64,000 nucleotides of DNA from Ornithinimicrobium cerasi (GCF_003702705.1 NZ_QZMN01000001.1:248001-312000), one strand, 5' to 3'. Shown: positions 8,227 through 17,414, numbered from the stretch's first letter. Numbers and translations are program-made. The notes: generated by a model from the sequence alone, not told the origin.

Positions 8227-9171
8227 TCAGAAGCCCTCGGACACCGCGTCGAGCGCGGCCACGTCCTGCGACGTCAGCTCCAGCCTCGGGGCGGCCATGA
8301 GGGCGTCGAGCTGCTCGGGGCGCGAGGCGGAGGCGATCGGCGCGGTGACCCCCTTGGCGAGCAGCCAGGCGAGCGCCACGGTGGCGGGGGCGACGGCATA
8401 CCCCTCCGCCACGCGTACCAGCTCGTCGACCACGCGCAGGCCGCCCGCCTCGAGGTAGCGGCGCGCAGCACCGCCGCGCGGGGCGCCGTCGAGATCAGCC
8501 TCGGTGCGGTACTTGCCGGTGAGGAAGCCGGACGCGAGCGCCGGGTAGCTGAAGACCAGCGGGCCGAACTCCGCGACGATCGGCTCGTAGTCGCGCTCGT
8601 AGTCGCCGCGCGAGAGCAGCGAGTAGCGCGGCTGGATGGCGGCCGGCACCGTCAGGCCCTCCCGCTCGGCGGTCTCGAACCACTCCCGCATCCGCTGCGG
8701 GGTGTAGTTGGACAGGCCCACCGAGCGGACCCGACCCGCCCGCACGAGCGCGTGGAGGGTGGCCGCCTGGTCGGCGACCGGCACCTCCTCGTCGTCGTAG
8801 TGCAGGTAGTAGAGGTCCACGTGGTCGGTGCCCAGGCGCTCCAGGGTCTCCTCCAGGGCGCGCATGACGGTGTCGGGGCGCAGGCCCTTGCGGTCCGGCT
8901 TGGCGCCGACCTTGGTGGCCACGACGACCTGGTCCCGCACGCGGCGGTCCGCCATCCACCGCCCGATGATCGCCTCGGACTCACCGCCGGAGGCGCCGTC
9001 GACCCAGGACACGTACGCGTCGGCCGTGTCCACGAAGGTGCCGCCGGCCGCGAGGAAGGCGTCGAGGACGGCGAACGACTCCTCCTCGTCGGCGGTCCAG
9101 CCGAACGGGTTGCCGCCGAGGTTGAGCGGGTAGAGGGGGACGTCGCTGCCGGGGAGGGTGGGCAGGTGCAC
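8227..9171 (-). CDS. Aldo/keto reductase
   Basis: A 314-aa NADPH-dependent reductase of the TIM-barrel AKR superfamily, closest to the YajO/Tas-like group. The catalytic Asp-Tyr pair lies in FVDTADAYVSW, the Lys in ATKVGAKPD, and the catalytic His in YYLHYDDEEVP. GLSNYTP and ASASRPEQLD mark the cofactor end. GTG 9171 is preceded by AGGAGT with 4-nt spacing. It lies 25 nt after the GH32 start region on the same strand, so it may be the first gene of that unit. Confidence 0.9.
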   Translation of the reverse strand: MHLPTLPGSDVPLYPLNLGGNPFGWTADEEESFAVLDAFLAAGGTFVDTADAYVSWVDGASGGESEAIIGRWMADRRVRDQVVVATKVGAKPDRKGLRPDTVMRALEETLERLGTDHVDLYYLHYDDEEVPVADQAATLHALVRAGRVRSVGLSNYTPQRMREWFETAEREGLTVPAAIQPRYSLLSRGDYERDYEPIVAEFGPLVFSYPALASGFLTGKYRTEADLDGAPRGGAARRYLEAGGLRVVDELVRVAEGYAVAPATVALAWLLAKGVTAPIASASRPEQLDALMAAPRLELTSQDVAALDAVSEGF

Positions 9172-9228
9172 GCGGACTCCTGGGGAGGGCTGGGGGGCGG
9201 GGACGGGCGGGGGGACCGGCCACGAGGC

Positions 9229-9234
9229 TACCGT
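9229..9234 (+). promoter_or_regulatory. -10 element TACCGT, leaderless
   Basis: TACCGT ends 6 nt before ATG 9241, and no Shine-Dalgarno lies between. Confidence 0.45.
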
Positions 9235-9240
9235 CTGCCC

Positions 9241-10080
9241 ATGGACTCCTTCGCCTCCGCCGGACTCGTCCTCGACGTGCTGGACGGGGGGCCCGCGGAC
9301 GGTGAGGTGGTCGTGCTCCTGCACGGCTTCCCCCAGGACGCGAGCGCCTGGGAGGAGGTGGCGACGCGTCTGCAGGCGGCCGGCTTGCGGACCCTCGCCC
9401 CGCACCAGCGCGGCTACTGCGCAGGTGCCAGCCCCCGACGGGTGTCGGCCTACCGGGTGGAGCACCTGGTGGACGACGTGCTGGCGCTGCTCGACGCGGC
9501 CGGGGTGCGGCGCGCGCACGTCGTCGGTCACGACTGGGGCGGGGTCGTGGCCTGGGCCCTGGCCCGGTCGTACCCCGACCGGGTGGCCAGCCTCGTCGTG
9601 CTGTCCACCCCGCACCCCTCGGCCCTGCGGTGGGCGCTGCGCCACGGCGGCCAGGCGCGGCGGAGCTGGTACGTGCTGGCCTTCCAGCTCCCGGTCCTCC
9701 CGGAGCGGTCGCTGGCCAGGATGCTGCGCCGGGGCGGGCTGCGGCGCTCGGGCCTGCCGGTTCAGCACGGGCACCGGTATGCCGACCGGCTGGGCCGCGC
9801 GCGCGACCTGCGGGGCCCGGTCAACTGGTACCGGGCGGCGCTGCGGCCGGGTCGGCGCACCGGCGACGACCGGGCGTCGTCGACGGTGGGCGTGCCGACG
9901 ACCTACGTCTGGGGGAGCCGCGACCCGTTCCTGGGTCGGGAGGCCGCGGAGCGGACCGCGCGGCACGTGGCCGGCGACTACCGCTTCGTCGAGGTCGCGG
10001 CCGGGCACTGGCTCCCCGAGCGTGAGCCGGACCTGGTCGCCCGTGAGGTGCTCGAGCGCGTCCGGGGCGACCAGGCCTGA
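9241..10080 (+). CDS. Alpha/beta hydrolase, epoxide-hydrolase-like
   Basis: A 279-aa alpha/beta hydrolase. The oxyanion motif is LLHGFPQDA. The nucleophile elbow is GHDWGG, with Asp in place of Ser, as in epoxide hydrolases and haloalkane dehalogenases. The acid sits in YVWGSRDPFLG and the His in AAGHWLPER. The substrate is unknown. The reading frame stays open upstream, but ATG 9241 fits both the family's N-terminus and the leaderless promoter. A tight hairpin follows the stop. Confidence 0.88.
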   Translation: MDSFASAGLVLDVLDGGPADGEVVVLLHGFPQDASAWEEVATRLQAAGLRTLAPHQRGYCAGASPRRVSAYRVEHLVDDVLALLDAAGVRRAHVVGHDWGGVVAWALARSYPDRVASLVVLSTPHPSALRWALRHGGQARRSWYVLAFQLPVLPERSLARMLRRGGLRRSGLPVQHGHRYADRLGRARDLRGPVNWYRAALRPGRRTGDDRASSTVGVPTTYVWGSRDPFLGREAAERTARHVAGDYRFVEVAAGHWLPEREPDLVAREVLERVRGDQA

Positions 10081-10083
10081 CCG

Positions 10084-10099
10084 GCCCTCACCTGAGGGC
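10084..10099 (+). terminator. Short hairpin after hydrolase
   Basis: GCCCTCA and TGAGGGC form 7 complementary bases around 2 nt, effectively a short stem with a 4-nt loop. It begins 3 nt after the hydrolase stop and lies before the cat promoter. There is no T-run. Confidence 0.35.
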
Positions 10100-10154
10100 G
10101 GCAGGCGGCTGCTGCATTCATTCCTCTCCGTGCTGGATCAGGAGTGATTCGTTC

Positions 10155-10184
10155 TTGTCAGCACCTGGGTGGAGGGCCTACCGT
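10155..10184 (+). promoter_or_regulatory. Promoter of the cat operon
   Basis: TTGTCA at 10155-10160 and TACCGT at 10179-10184 are 18 bp apart, a good main-sigma promoter for this genome. The leader to ATG 10221 would be about 30 nt. The sequence just upstream (10121-10150) is relatively AT-rich and could hold the LysR site. Confidence 0.5.
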
Positions 10185-10220
10185 CGGGATACTGACCACG
10201 TCGAGCGGAACGGCATACCC

Positions 10221-11159
10221 ATGGCGATCGAGACCAGGCACCTGCGGTGCTTCCTCGCGGTCGCCGAGACCCTGCACTTCGGCACCGCCGCCGAGCGGCT
10301 GCACCTGGCCCAGCCGGCGGTCTCCAAGGCGGTGCGCCAGCTCGAGCGCGAGCTGGGGGTCGAGCTGCTGCGCCGGACCACGCGCTCGGTCTCGCTCACA
10401 GCGGCGGGCCAGGTCTACGCCGAGCGCGCCGAGACGATGAGGGACCTCCTCGAGCAGGCCGGGCGGGCGGCGCGGGACACCGCCGACGGTCGCAGTGGCA
10501 CCCTGCGCCTCGGGGTGACCGGGTCGGCGACCTACGGCTACCTGCCCCAGCTGGCCCGGGTCGCGGCCGGCGCCATGCCCGACGTGCGGCTGCGCGTGCG
10601 CACCGAGATGCTGACCCCCCACCAGGAACGCGCGCTCCTCGAGGACCGTCTGGACCTGGGGGTGCTCCGCGCGCCGCTCGGCTCCGCCGAGCTCGACCAC
10701 GTCGTCGTCCGCAGGGAGCCGCTCGTGGCCGTGCTGCCCGCTGGGCACCCGGTGGCCGAGTCCGACACCGTGGCCGTGGCCGACCTGTCGGGGGAGAGCT
10801 TCGTGACCTACGGGGACGAGACCGGCTCGGTGGTCCTGCGGGCTGTCCTCGCCGCCTGCGCCGACGCGGGTTTCGTGCCCCGTCGGCCGCACCAGGTGGG
10901 GGAGACCTCGACCGGCGTGGCGCTGGTGGCCGCCGGCCTGGGGGTGGCCCTGCTACCGGAGTCGGCCCGCTCGCTCACCCTGCCGGGTGCGGTGTTCCGC
11001 CGGCTCGACACGGACCGCACCGTCGACCTCGCGCTGGCGTGGCCGGCCGCCCGGGTGCGCCCCGTCGTCGCGCGGCTCCTGGCCGCCCTGCGCGACGAGG
11101 GCCTGGCACCCACCCTCGACCCGACGTCCCACACCGACCCCAGCGAGGCCGTGCCGTGA
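10221..11159 (+). CDS. LysR-family regulator of the catechol operon
   Basis: A 312-aa LysR regulator. The winged helix-turn-helix lies in residues 1-60 (LRCFLAVAETLHFGTAAERL, AQPAVSKAVRQLERELG) and the effector-binding domain starts near residue 90. It heads the operon and overlaps catB by 4 nt (GTGA). By analogy to CatR/BenM it probably responds to cis,cis-muconate. Most known CatR genes are divergent from catB; here the regulator is in the same transcript, so it would also control itself. ATG 10221 is chosen by the HTH alignment; GAGCGG is a weak ribosome site. Confidence 0.88.
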   Translation: MAIETRHLRCFLAVAETLHFGTAAERLHLAQPAVSKAVRQLERELGVELLRRTTRSVSLTAAGQVYAERAETMRDLLEQAGRAARDTADGRSGTLRLGVTGSATYGYLPQLARVAAGAMPDVRLRVRTEMLTPHQERALLEDRLDLGVLRAPLGSAELDHVVVRREPLVAVLPAGHPVAESDTVAVADLSGESFVTYGDETGSVVLRAVLAACADAGFVPRRPHQVGETSTGVALVAAGLGVALLPESARSLTLPGAVFRRLDTDRTVDLALAWPAARVRPVVARLLAALRDEGLAPTLDPTSHTDPSEAVP

Positions 11160-12268
11160 GCGACCTGACCATCGAGCGGATCGAGGCGATCCCGTTCGCG
11201 ATCCCCTACCGCAAGCCCCTGCGGTTCGCCTCGGGAGAGGTGCGGACCGCCGAGCACGTCCTCGTCCGCGTGCACACCGCGGGGGGTCTGCTCGGCCAGG
11301 CCGAGGCGCCGCCGCGGCCCTACACCTACGGCGAGACCCAGGCCTCGATCGTGACCGTCGTCGAGCAGCTCTTCGCCCCCGCGATGGTCGGCACCTCGGT
11401 CCTGGACCGTGAGGAGCACCGGGCCCGCCTCGGGCGCACCGTCGGCAACCCCACCGCCAAGGCCGCGCTGGACATGGCGGCGTGGGACGTGGCCGGTCAG
11501 GCGCTCGGGCAGCCGGTCCACCGGCTCCTCGGCGGGTATGCCGACTCCATGCGCGTCGCGCACATGCTCGGCTTCGACGACCCTGAGGTGATGGTCGAGG
11601 AGGCCTCGCGGGTCGGCGAGCGTCACGGCATCTCCACCTTCAAGGTCAAGGTCGGCCGACGGCCCTACCAGCTCGACGTCGCCGTGGTCCGGGCCCTGCG
11701 AGAGGCCTTCGGCGAGGACATCGAGCTCTACGTCGACGGCAACCGGGGCTGGACCGCCTCCGAGTCGGCCCGGGCCCTGGCCGAGATGGCCGACCTCGGC
11801 CTCACCCTCGCCGAGGAGCTGAACCCGGCCGACGACGTCCTTGGGCGCCGGTGGCTCGTCGAGCGCTGCCCGGTGCCCTTCGTCGCGGACGAGAGCGCCA
11901 CGAACCCGGCCGAGGTCACCCGGGAGATCCTCGGCGGCTCGGCCACGGCCGTGTCGCTCAAGACCGCGCGCACCGGCTTCTCGGAGTCCCAGCGCGTCCT
12001 GCACCTCGCGGAGGGGCTGGGCGTCGAGGTGGTCCTCGGCAACCAGATCGACGGTCAGGTCGGCACCCTGTGCAGCGTCACCTTCGGGGCCGCGCACGCC
12101 ACGACCACGCGGCGGGCCGGCGAGCTGTCCAACTTCCTCGACATGAGCGACGACCTCCTCGCCGAGCCACTGCAGATCACCGACGGGCGGCTGGCCCCCC
12201 GGTCCGTCCCGGGCACGGGCGTCGTCCTCGACGAGGACAAGCTCACCCGCTACCGCCAGGACCGCTGA
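11156..12268 (+). CDS. catB: Muconate cycloisomerase
   Basis: A 370-aa enolase-superfamily enzyme that converts cis,cis-muconate to muconolactone in the ortho-cleavage pathway. The catalytic lysines are in FKVKVG. Metal ligands fall in YVDGNRGW, AEELNP and ADESATNP, and the second base Lys in AVSLKTAR. The length is normal. It starts at GTG 11156 inside the LysR stop and is followed after 85 nt by catA. The neighbours catA and catC fix the function as muconate rather than mandelate or dipeptide chemistry. Confidence 0.93.
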   Translation: MSDLTIERIEAIPFAIPYRKPLRFASGEVRTAEHVLVRVHTAGGLLGQAEAPPRPYTYGETQASIVTVVEQLFAPAMVGTSVLDREEHRARLGRTVGNPTAKAALDMAAWDVAGQALGQPVHRLLGGYADSMRVAHMLGFDDPEVMVEEASRVGERHGISTFKVKVGRRPYQLDVAVVRALREAFGEDIELYVDGNRGWTASESARALAEMADLGLTLAEELNPADDVLGRRWLVERCPVPFVADESATNPAEVTREILGGSATAVSLKTARTGFSESQRVLHLAEGLGVEVVLGNQIDGQVGTLCSVTFGAAHATTTRRAGELSNFLDMSDDLLAEPLQITDGRLAPRSVPGTGVVLDEDKLTRYRQDR

Positions 12269-12353
12269 GGCGGACCTGCGCTCCATACCCGTCCGGACCC
12301 CCGGCACCCCACCACCCACCACCACCGCACCATCACCTGCGAAGGAGCAGATC

Positions 12354-13226
12354 ATGACCGAGACCCGCACCGAGTTCGAGGCCAGGGCCGCCGAGTCCGG
12401 CGCCGGCGCCACCGAGGCGTTCCGCAAGAAGCAGAGGGGCGGCGCGGCCGTGCCCGCCGAGCGCGTCAGCGCGATGGCCAGGGACGCCCTCGAGGCGATC
12501 CACGACGTCATCCGCAAGCACCAGATGACCTACGAGGAGTACGACGCGCTGAAGACGTGGCTCATCCGGGTGGGGGAGGACGGCGAGTGGCCGCTCTTCC
12601 TGGACGTCTGGGTCGAGCACGTGGTCGAGGACGTCAACACCTCGCACCGGTCCGGCTCCAAGGGCTCGATCGAGGGCCCGTACTACGTGCCGGACGCGCC
12701 GCAGCCGGAGGACGGCGTGATCCCGATGCGGGAGGACGAGCCGGGCACCCCGCTGACGTGGACCGGTCAGGTCACCTCCACCGAGGGCGCCCCCCTCGGC
12801 GGGGCCACGGTCGAGCTGTGGCACGCGGACGCCAACGGCTTCTACAGCCAGTACGCGCCCGGGCTCCCCGAGTGGAACCTGCGCGGCACCTTCCTCGCCG
12901 ACGAGCAGGGCCGGTTCACCATCCGGACCGTCCAGCCGGCGCCCTACCAGATCCCGACCGACGGGGCCTGCGGCAGGCTGATCGCGGCGGCCGACTGGCA
13001 CGCCTGGCGGCCGGCCCACCTGCACGTGAAGGTGTCGGCGCCCGGTCACGAGCTGCTCACGGCGCAGCTGTACTTCCCGGGCGACCCGCACAACGAGGAC
13101 GACATCGCCTCCGCGGTCAAGCCCGAGCTGGTCCTCGACCCTCAGGACGCCGGCGACGGCACGGTGAGCGTCGACTACGGCTTCGTGCTCGACCCCGCCA
13201 CGGCCGACTCCCCGACGACCCGCTGA
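12354..13226 (+). CDS. catA: Catechol 1,2-dioxygenase
   Basis: A 290-aa intradiol dioxygenase that opens catechol between the hydroxyls to give cis,cis-muconate, using non-haem Fe(III). Iron ligands are visible as Tyr in GPYYVP, Tyr in APYQIP and the two His in HLHVKV. The helical N-terminal dimerisation region (residues 1-100) is intact. The ribosome site GAAGGAG precedes ATG 12354 with good spacing. It lies between catB and catC in one operon. Confidence 0.96.
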   Translation: MTETRTEFEARAAESGAGATEAFRKKQRGGAAVPAERVSAMARDALEAIHDVIRKHQMTYEEYDALKTWLIRVGEDGEWPLFLDVWVEHVVEDVNTSHRSGSKGSIEGPYYVPDAPQPEDGVIPMREDEPGTPLTWTGQVTSTEGAPLGGATVELWHADANGFYSQYAPGLPEWNLRGTFLADEQGRFTIRTVQPAPYQIPTDGACGRLIAAADWHAWRPAHLHVKVSAPGHELLTAQLYFPGDPHNEDDIASAVKPELVLDPQDAGDGTVSVDYGFVLDPATADSPTTR

Positions 13227-13254
13227 GCCGGCGGGGGAGCGGAAGGAGGACGAC

Positions 13255-13545
13255 GTGCTCTACATGGTGCGCATGGAGGTCAACCTGCCGCCCGACCTCG
13301 AGCCGACCGTGCGCGAGCGGCTGGTCGCCGCGGAGCGGGACTACTCCCAGGGCCTGCAGCGCTCGGGACGGATCGCGGCGATCTGGCGCGTGTCGGGGCA
13401 GTTCGCCAACTACTGCCTCTTCGACGTCGCGGACAACGAGGAGCTGCACGAGTGCGTGTCGGGGCTGCCGATGTTCCCCTACATCAGCACCACCGTGGAG
13501 GCGCTCAGCCGCCACCCCAACGCCCTGGGGACGACGGGGTCGTGA
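13255..13545 (+). CDS. catC: Muconolactone delta-isomerase
   Basis: A 96-aa protein that moves the double bond of muconolactone to give 3-oxoadipate enol-lactone. The family signature [14 protein letters not shown] begins the protein, and GLPMFPYI with ALSRHPNA ends it. It starts at GTG 13255 behind GGAAGGAGG. It is the last gene of the LysR-catB-catA-catC operon. The enol-lactone hydrolase and the later 3-oxoadipate genes are not in this window. Confidence 0.95.
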   Translation: MLYMVRMEVNLPPDLEPTVRERLVAAERDYSQGLQRSGRIAAIWRVSGQFANYCLFDVADNEELHECVSGLPMFPYISTTVEALSRHPNALGTTGS

Positions 13546-13553
13546 CGCCGTGG

Positions 13554-13592
13554 GCGGCCCGCCGCCGGTGCCCCCGGGCGGGGGCGGGCCGC
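13554..13592 (+). terminator. Putative terminator of the cat operon
   Basis: GCGGCCCGC (13554-13562) pairs with GCGGGCCGC (13584-13592) around a 21-nt GC-rich loop. It starts 8 nt after the catC stop. There is no T-run, which is common in high-GC actinobacteria. Confidence 0.45.
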
Positions 13593-13621
13593 TTCGCCGG
13601 GAACCCCTCTGCGGCGGTTGC

Positions 13622-13627
13622 CATACT
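13622..13627 (+). promoter_or_regulatory. -10 element CATACT, leaderless
   Basis: CATACT ends 6 nt before GTG 13634, which supports that start and separate transcription from the cat operon. Confidence 0.4.
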
Positions 13628-13633
13628 CGGCAG

Positions 13634-15082
13634 GTGAGCAGCGCAGGCGTCGTCGTCGTGGGGGCCGGGCCCAACGGCCTGGCCGCCGCGGTCACGCTGG
13701 CCCGGGCCGGGGTCCCGGTGCGCGTCCTGGAACGGGCCGCCACCATCGGGGGCGGTGCCCGCACGGCCCAGGACACCCTTCCCGGCTACCTGCACGACGT
13801 CTGCTCCGCCGTCCACCCCAGCGCCTACGCCTCGGAGTTCTTCACCCGCTTCGGGCTGCGGCAGCGGATCCCCTTCGTCGACCCCGACGTGGCCTACGCC
13901 CACGGCCTCGACGCCGACCGGGTGGTGCTCGCCTGGCGCGACGTCGCCCGCACCGCCGACGGGCTGGGACCGGACGGGCCGGCGTGGCGCACGCTCTTCG
14001 CCCCCTTCGTCGACAGCCCCGCACTGACCCGGGGCCTGCTCTCGGACTCCCCGCTGCGCCCGCCGCTGCGCCCGCTCGGCCTGGGGCGTGTCGGGCTGCG
14101 GGTCCTGGACCAGGGCACCCAGCTGTGGAACCGGCGCTGGCAGACCGAGGAGGCGCCGGCCCTGCTGACAGGGGTGCTCGCCCACCCCATCCAGCCGATG
14201 CCCGGCCTGGGCACCGCGGCCGCGGGTCTCGTGCTGGCGGCGATGGCGCACGTCGACGGCTGGCCGATCCCGGTCGGCGGCAGCCAGGCGATCGTCGAGG
14301 CGCTCGCCGCGGACGCCCGCGCCCACGGCGCCGAGATCGTCACCGGCCACGACGTGCGCAGCCTCGACGAGCTCTCCGACGCCCGGGCCGTCGTGCTGGA
14401 CACCAGCCCCCGCGCCCTGCTGGCGATCGCCGGCGACCGGGTGCCGGACCGCTACGCGCGCCTCCTGCGGCGCTACCGCTACGGCGACGGGGCGGCCAAG
14501 GTCGACTACGCCCTGTCCGGTCGGGTGCCCTGGGCGGACCCCGACCTGGCCCTGGCCGGCACCGTCCACCTGGGAGGTCCCCGGTCGCAGATGGCGGCCG
14601 CGGAGGCTGCGATCGCGCGCGGGCGGCACCCCGGCAAGCCCTACGTCATCGCCTCCCAGCCCACCACCTTCGACCCCTCCCGGGCGCCCGCCGGACGGCA
14701 CGTGCTGTGGGCCTACACCCACGTCCCGGCCGGCTCCACCGTCGACCCCACCGAGGCGGTGACCCGGCGGATCGAGGAGTTCGCGCCGGGGTTCCGGGAC
14801 GTCGTGCTCTCCTCCACCGCCCGGTCCGCCAGCGACCTCGAGCGCTACAACCCCAACTACGTCGGCGGCGACATCGCGGTCGGGAACGTCCAGGCACGGC
14901 AGATCCTGGCCCGTCCGGTCCTGTCCCTCGACCCGTGGCGCACGCCCGTGGACGGGCTCTACCTGTGCTCCTCCGCCACGCCACCGGGGCCGGGCGTCCA
15001 CGGCATCTGCGGCTGGCGCGCCGCGCTGTCGGTGCTGCGCCACGAGTACGGCATCACCGCACCCCCCGACCTGTCCCCCTGA
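13634..15082 (+). CDS. FAD-dependent oxidoreductase, phytoene-desaturase-like
   Basis: A 482-aa flavoprotein. The N-terminal ADP-binding fold is [21 protein letters not shown], followed by the GG doublet region IGGGARTAQ. The C-terminal FAD end is [20 protein letters not shown]. It belongs to the NAD(P)/FAD oxidoreductases grouped with phytoene desaturases (CrtI-like/pyridine nucleotide-disulfide group), but no carotenoid genes are nearby, so the substrate is open. The SRPBCC gene 45 nt downstream is on the same strand and may share its transcript. Confidence 0.85.
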   Translation: MSSAGVVVVGAGPNGLAAAVTLARAGVPVRVLERAATIGGGARTAQDTLPGYLHDVCSAVHPSAYASEFFTRFGLRQRIPFVDPDVAYAHGLDADRVVLAWRDVARTADGLGPDGPAWRTLFAPFVDSPALTRGLLSDSPLRPPLRPLGLGRVGLRVLDQGTQLWNRRWQTEEAPALLTGVLAHPIQPMPGLGTAAAGLVLAAMAHVDGWPIPVGGSQAIVEALAADARAHGAEIVTGHDVRSLDELSDARAVVLDTSPRALLAIAGDRVPDRYARLLRRYRYGDGAAKVDYALSGRVPWADPDLALAGTVHLGGPRSQMAAAEAAIARGRHPGKPYVIASQPTTFDPSRAPAGRHVLWAYTHVPAGSTVDPTEAVTRRIEEFAPGFRDVVLSSTARSASDLERYNPNYVGGDIAVGNVQARQILARPVLSLDPWRTPVDGLYLCSSATPPGPGVHGICGWRAALSVLRHEYGITAPPDLSP

Positions 15083-15127
15083 CCAGGGGTCCCCGTCCGC
15101 AGCCCTGCCGCACGACCAAGGAGCGCC

Positions 15128-15568
15128 ATGTCCGTCAACCGCCGCGTCATCGCCGCACCCCCCGAGGCCGTCTTCGACGTCCTCGCCAACGGCTGGCTCT
15201 TCCCCAGCTGGGTGGTGGGGGCCTCGCGCATGCGCGGGGTCGACGCCCACTGGCCCGCCGTCGGTGCCCGCATGCACCACTCCGTCGGCGCCTGGCCCGC
15301 CCTCATCGACGACTCCACCTCCTTGCTCGAGTGGGACCCCCCGCGACGCGCGGTGATGCGGGCGCGGCTGTGGCCGATCGGCGAGGCCACGGTCCAGCTG
15401 GACGTGGCACCGCACGGCAGCGGCGGGTGCGAGGTGACGATCACCGAGGAACCGTCCAGCGGACCGATGGCCTGGGTCCCCGACCCGCTCGCGGAGATCC
15501 CCATCACGGTGCGCAACAACGAGACGCTGCGCCGCCTGGCCTTCCTCGCCGAGGGGCGCGCGAGCTAG
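15128..15568 (+). CDS. SRPBCC (START-like) ligand-binding protein
   Basis: A 146-aa helix-grip protein of the polyketide cyclase/dehydrase family. It begins with the typical strand and helix (RVIAAPPEAVFDVLANGWLFPSW), and the beta sheet continues through QLDVAPHGSGGCEVTITEE. Such proteins bind small hydrophobic ligands. ATG 15128 follows AAGGAG. Its TAG stop shares CTAG with the stop of a decayed gene on the other strand. Pairing with the upstream FAD enzyme suggests a joint role in a hydrophobic compound's metabolism, but this is inference. Confidence 0.82.
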   Translation: MSVNRRVIAAPPEAVFDVLANGWLFPSWVVGASRMRGVDAHWPAVGARMHHSVGAWPALIDDSTSLLEWDPPRRAVMRARLWPIGEATVQLDVAPHGSGGCEVTITEEPSSGPMAWVPDPLAEIPITVRNNETLRRLAFLAEGRAS

Positions 15569-16020
15569 GGGGCCGGCGCCAGGCGCTCGCCCAGCACCGC
15601 GAGGTGCGCGAGCGGTCGCGGCGCCAGGATCGTCTCCGGGTTGCGGTGCCGGGTGCGCACCACCCGCTCCGGGAGCCGGTCGGGGTCCATCGGCGGGCCT
15701 TGCACCACCTGGCGGCGAGCGAGCCCATGACGACGATGTGCCCCTCGCCCTGACGGCGCAGGTGCGGGTAGACCGCCTCGCCGCCGTGGACCACCCGTCG
15801 CAGGTCCACGTCGATGCCGGCGTTGGCGTGGAAGACGTCGATGCGGCCGTGGCGGGCGACCACCTCGTCCGCGACCCGGTCGAAGGCCTCGCGGTCGCGC
15901 ACGTCCAGACGCACCTGGTCAGGGCCGGTCGGGTGCAGGTCGGCCACCACCACCAGGTCACCGCGGGCGCGGTGCGCGGCGGCTCCAGGGGGCGGCCGGG
16001 CGCTGCGCGTCCTACGCTCG
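15565..16020 (-). pseudogene. Decayed short-chain dehydrogenase
   Basis: Fragments of an SDR oxidoreductase lie in order on the minus strand but in different frames. GDLVVVADLH, VRLDVRDREAFDRVADEV and GRIDVFHANAGIDVD (the NAG block) sit around 15830-15970. A gap that removes the central helices is followed by GEGHIVVMGSLAARW. A C-terminal piece in another frame reads RNPETILAPRPLAHL and ends at 15565. The glycine-rich cofactor motif and the Tyr-x-x-x-Lys active site are missing. I see no intact protein in this 458-nt stretch, so I call it a relic. Confidence 0.7.
16013..16018 (+). promoter_or_regulatory. -10 element TACGCT, near-leaderless
   Basis: TACGCT ends 8 nt before ATG 16027. GGAGG directly before the ATG is too close to act as a normal ribosome site. 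Confidence 0.4.
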
Positions 16021-16026
16021 GGAGGT

Positions 16027-16611
16027 ATGACGCAGCCCCAGTCCTCGACGACCTCGCCCGGCGCGCTGCTGGGCCGGATGGTGGAGTCGGCCAGCGGCCT
16101 CGACGCCCCGGCCGACCGGCTGCGCACGATCGCCGACGCCCTCGTGTCCAGGCCGTGGCGCCGGGACCTGCTGCGCGCCGCCCCGCTGGGCCACGCCCTG
16201 CACCCCGTCCTCACCGACGTGCCGATCGGCACCTGGATGAGCGCGATGATCCTCGACCTCTCGGGCGACCGGATGGCCGACGCCAGCCGACGGCTGGTGC
16301 TGGTGGGCAACCTCGCGTCCCTGCCGACGGCGCTGACCGGGCTCGCGGAGTACTCCGGCCTGGACCAGCAGGCCCGACGGGTCGGGAGCGCGCACGCGGC
16401 CGCGAACGCGCTCGCCCTCGGCCTGAGCACCTGGTCCTGGATCGCCCGGCGCGGCGGCCACCACGCGACGGGCCGTGTCCTCACCGGGGCCGCGCTCGCG
16501 ACCGGTGGTCTCGGAGCCTTCCTCGGCGGGCACCTGTCGATCGCGATGAAGGTGGGCAGCGTTCACCCGGATGCGCACGGCTCGGTCGAGGAGCCCACGC
16601 CGAGCATCTGA
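16027..16611 (+). CDS. DUF2231 membrane protein
   Basis: A 194-aa protein with about four hydrophobic helices. GHALHPVLTDVPIGTWMSA near residues 57-75 is the signature of DUF2231, whose members sit in the inner membrane and often neighbour redox proteins. A second conserved His lies in GSAHAAANA. The function is unknown. The 3' end overlaps that of the DUF72 gene on the other strand by 49 nt. Confidence 0.88.
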   Translation: MTQPQSSTTSPGALLGRMVESASGLDAPADRLRTIADALVSRPWRRDLLRAAPLGHALHPVLTDVPIGTWMSAMILDLSGDRMADASRRLVLVGNLASLPTALTGLAEYSGLDQQARRVGSAHAAANALALGLSTWSWIARRGGHHATGRVLTGAALATGGLGAFLGGHLSIAMKVGSVHPDAHGSVEEPTPSI

Positions 16612-17414
16612 GCCAGCCGCATCGCGTCGAAGGGCGCGTGCACCTTGACGTCGTTGTCGAAGTAGACGTAGACGTCGGCCACCCTGCTCCAGGTCCGGAC
16701 ACGCTCGGCCCAGACCTCGAGCGCCTCGTCGGAGTAGCCGCTGACGTAGAGCTCGGTGTCCCCGTGCAGGCGCACGTAGACGACGCCGGAGGTGACCACG
16801 TCGAGAGAGGGCCACAGGCCGGCGGTGTCCGCCACCACGTTGCCGATCCCGTTGTCGCGCAGCAGGTCCTCGTACTCGGGGTTGCCCTCGAAACCCTCGC
16901 CACGGACCTCGAGGACGTGCTCGAGGGGTCGGTCCTGGACCGGCTCGAGCCAGGTGCGCCCCTCGACCTTGTCGTCGTGCTCGCGGGCCAGCTCCAGCGC
17001 CGCGCCGGTGGAGCGGGGCAGGAGCGCGAAGAACTCCGCCAGCTGCGCGGCGTCGTAGCCGTGGCGCCGGGGCAGCTGCCACAGGACCGGGCCCAGCCGG
17101 TCCCCGAGCGCGAGCACCCCGGAGGCGAAGAAGTTGGCGAGCGGCACCCGGGCGCGGCGCAGCCGCAGCATGTGCGTGATGAACCGCGGGCCCTTGACCG
17201 AGAACACGAAGTCCTCGGGTGTCGCGGCGGCCCACCGCTCGTAGCTCGCGGGGCGCTGCAGGCTGTAGAACGACCCGTTGACCTCGACGGTGCGCAGACG
17301 GCTCGCGGCATACTCGAGCTCGCGCCGCTGCACCAGGCCGGGCGGGTAGAAGACCCCGCGCCAGGGCCGGTAGCGCCAGCCGGAGATGCCGATCCGCACG
17401 GGGTGGGTGCTCAC
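16563..17414 (-). CDS. DUF72 (YecE-like) protein
   Basis: A 283-aa TIM-barrel-like protein. IGISGWRYRPWRGVFYP at the start, VEVNGSFYSLQ, FVFSVKGPRFITH and VYVRLHGD, and YVYFDNDVKVHAP are the family blocks. The biochemical role is unknown; UVDE-like barrels are the nearest fold. GTG 17414 lies 6 nt after a minus-strand TACCGT (17421-17426), so it is probably leaderless. That -10 overlaps one copy of the repeated GGTATGCCG word. Confidence 0.9.
   Translation of the reverse strand: MSTHPVRIGISGWRYRPWRGVFYPPGLVQRRELEYAASRLRTVEVNGSFYSLQRPASYERWAAATPEDFVFSVKGPRFITHMLRLRRARVPLANFFASGVLALGDRLGPVLWQLPRRHGYDAAQLAEFFALLPRSTGAALELAREHDDKVEGRTWLEPVQDRPLEHVLEVRGEGFEGNPEYEDLLRDNGIGNVVADTAGLWPSLDVVTSGVVYVRLHGDTELYVSGYSDEALEVWAERVRTWSRVADVYVYFDNDVKVHAPFDAMRLAQMLGVGSSTEPCASG

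Noticed and set aside
8134-9240. In-frame N-terminal extension of the alpha/beta hydrolase
   Set aside because: It would overlap the whole aldo/keto reductase on the other strand. The hydrolase fold and the leaderless promoter both fit ATG 9241.
13634-15082. Carotenoid biosynthesis (crtI) call
   Set aside because: Only the general FAD fold supports it. No crtB, crtE or lycopene cyclase gene is nearby.
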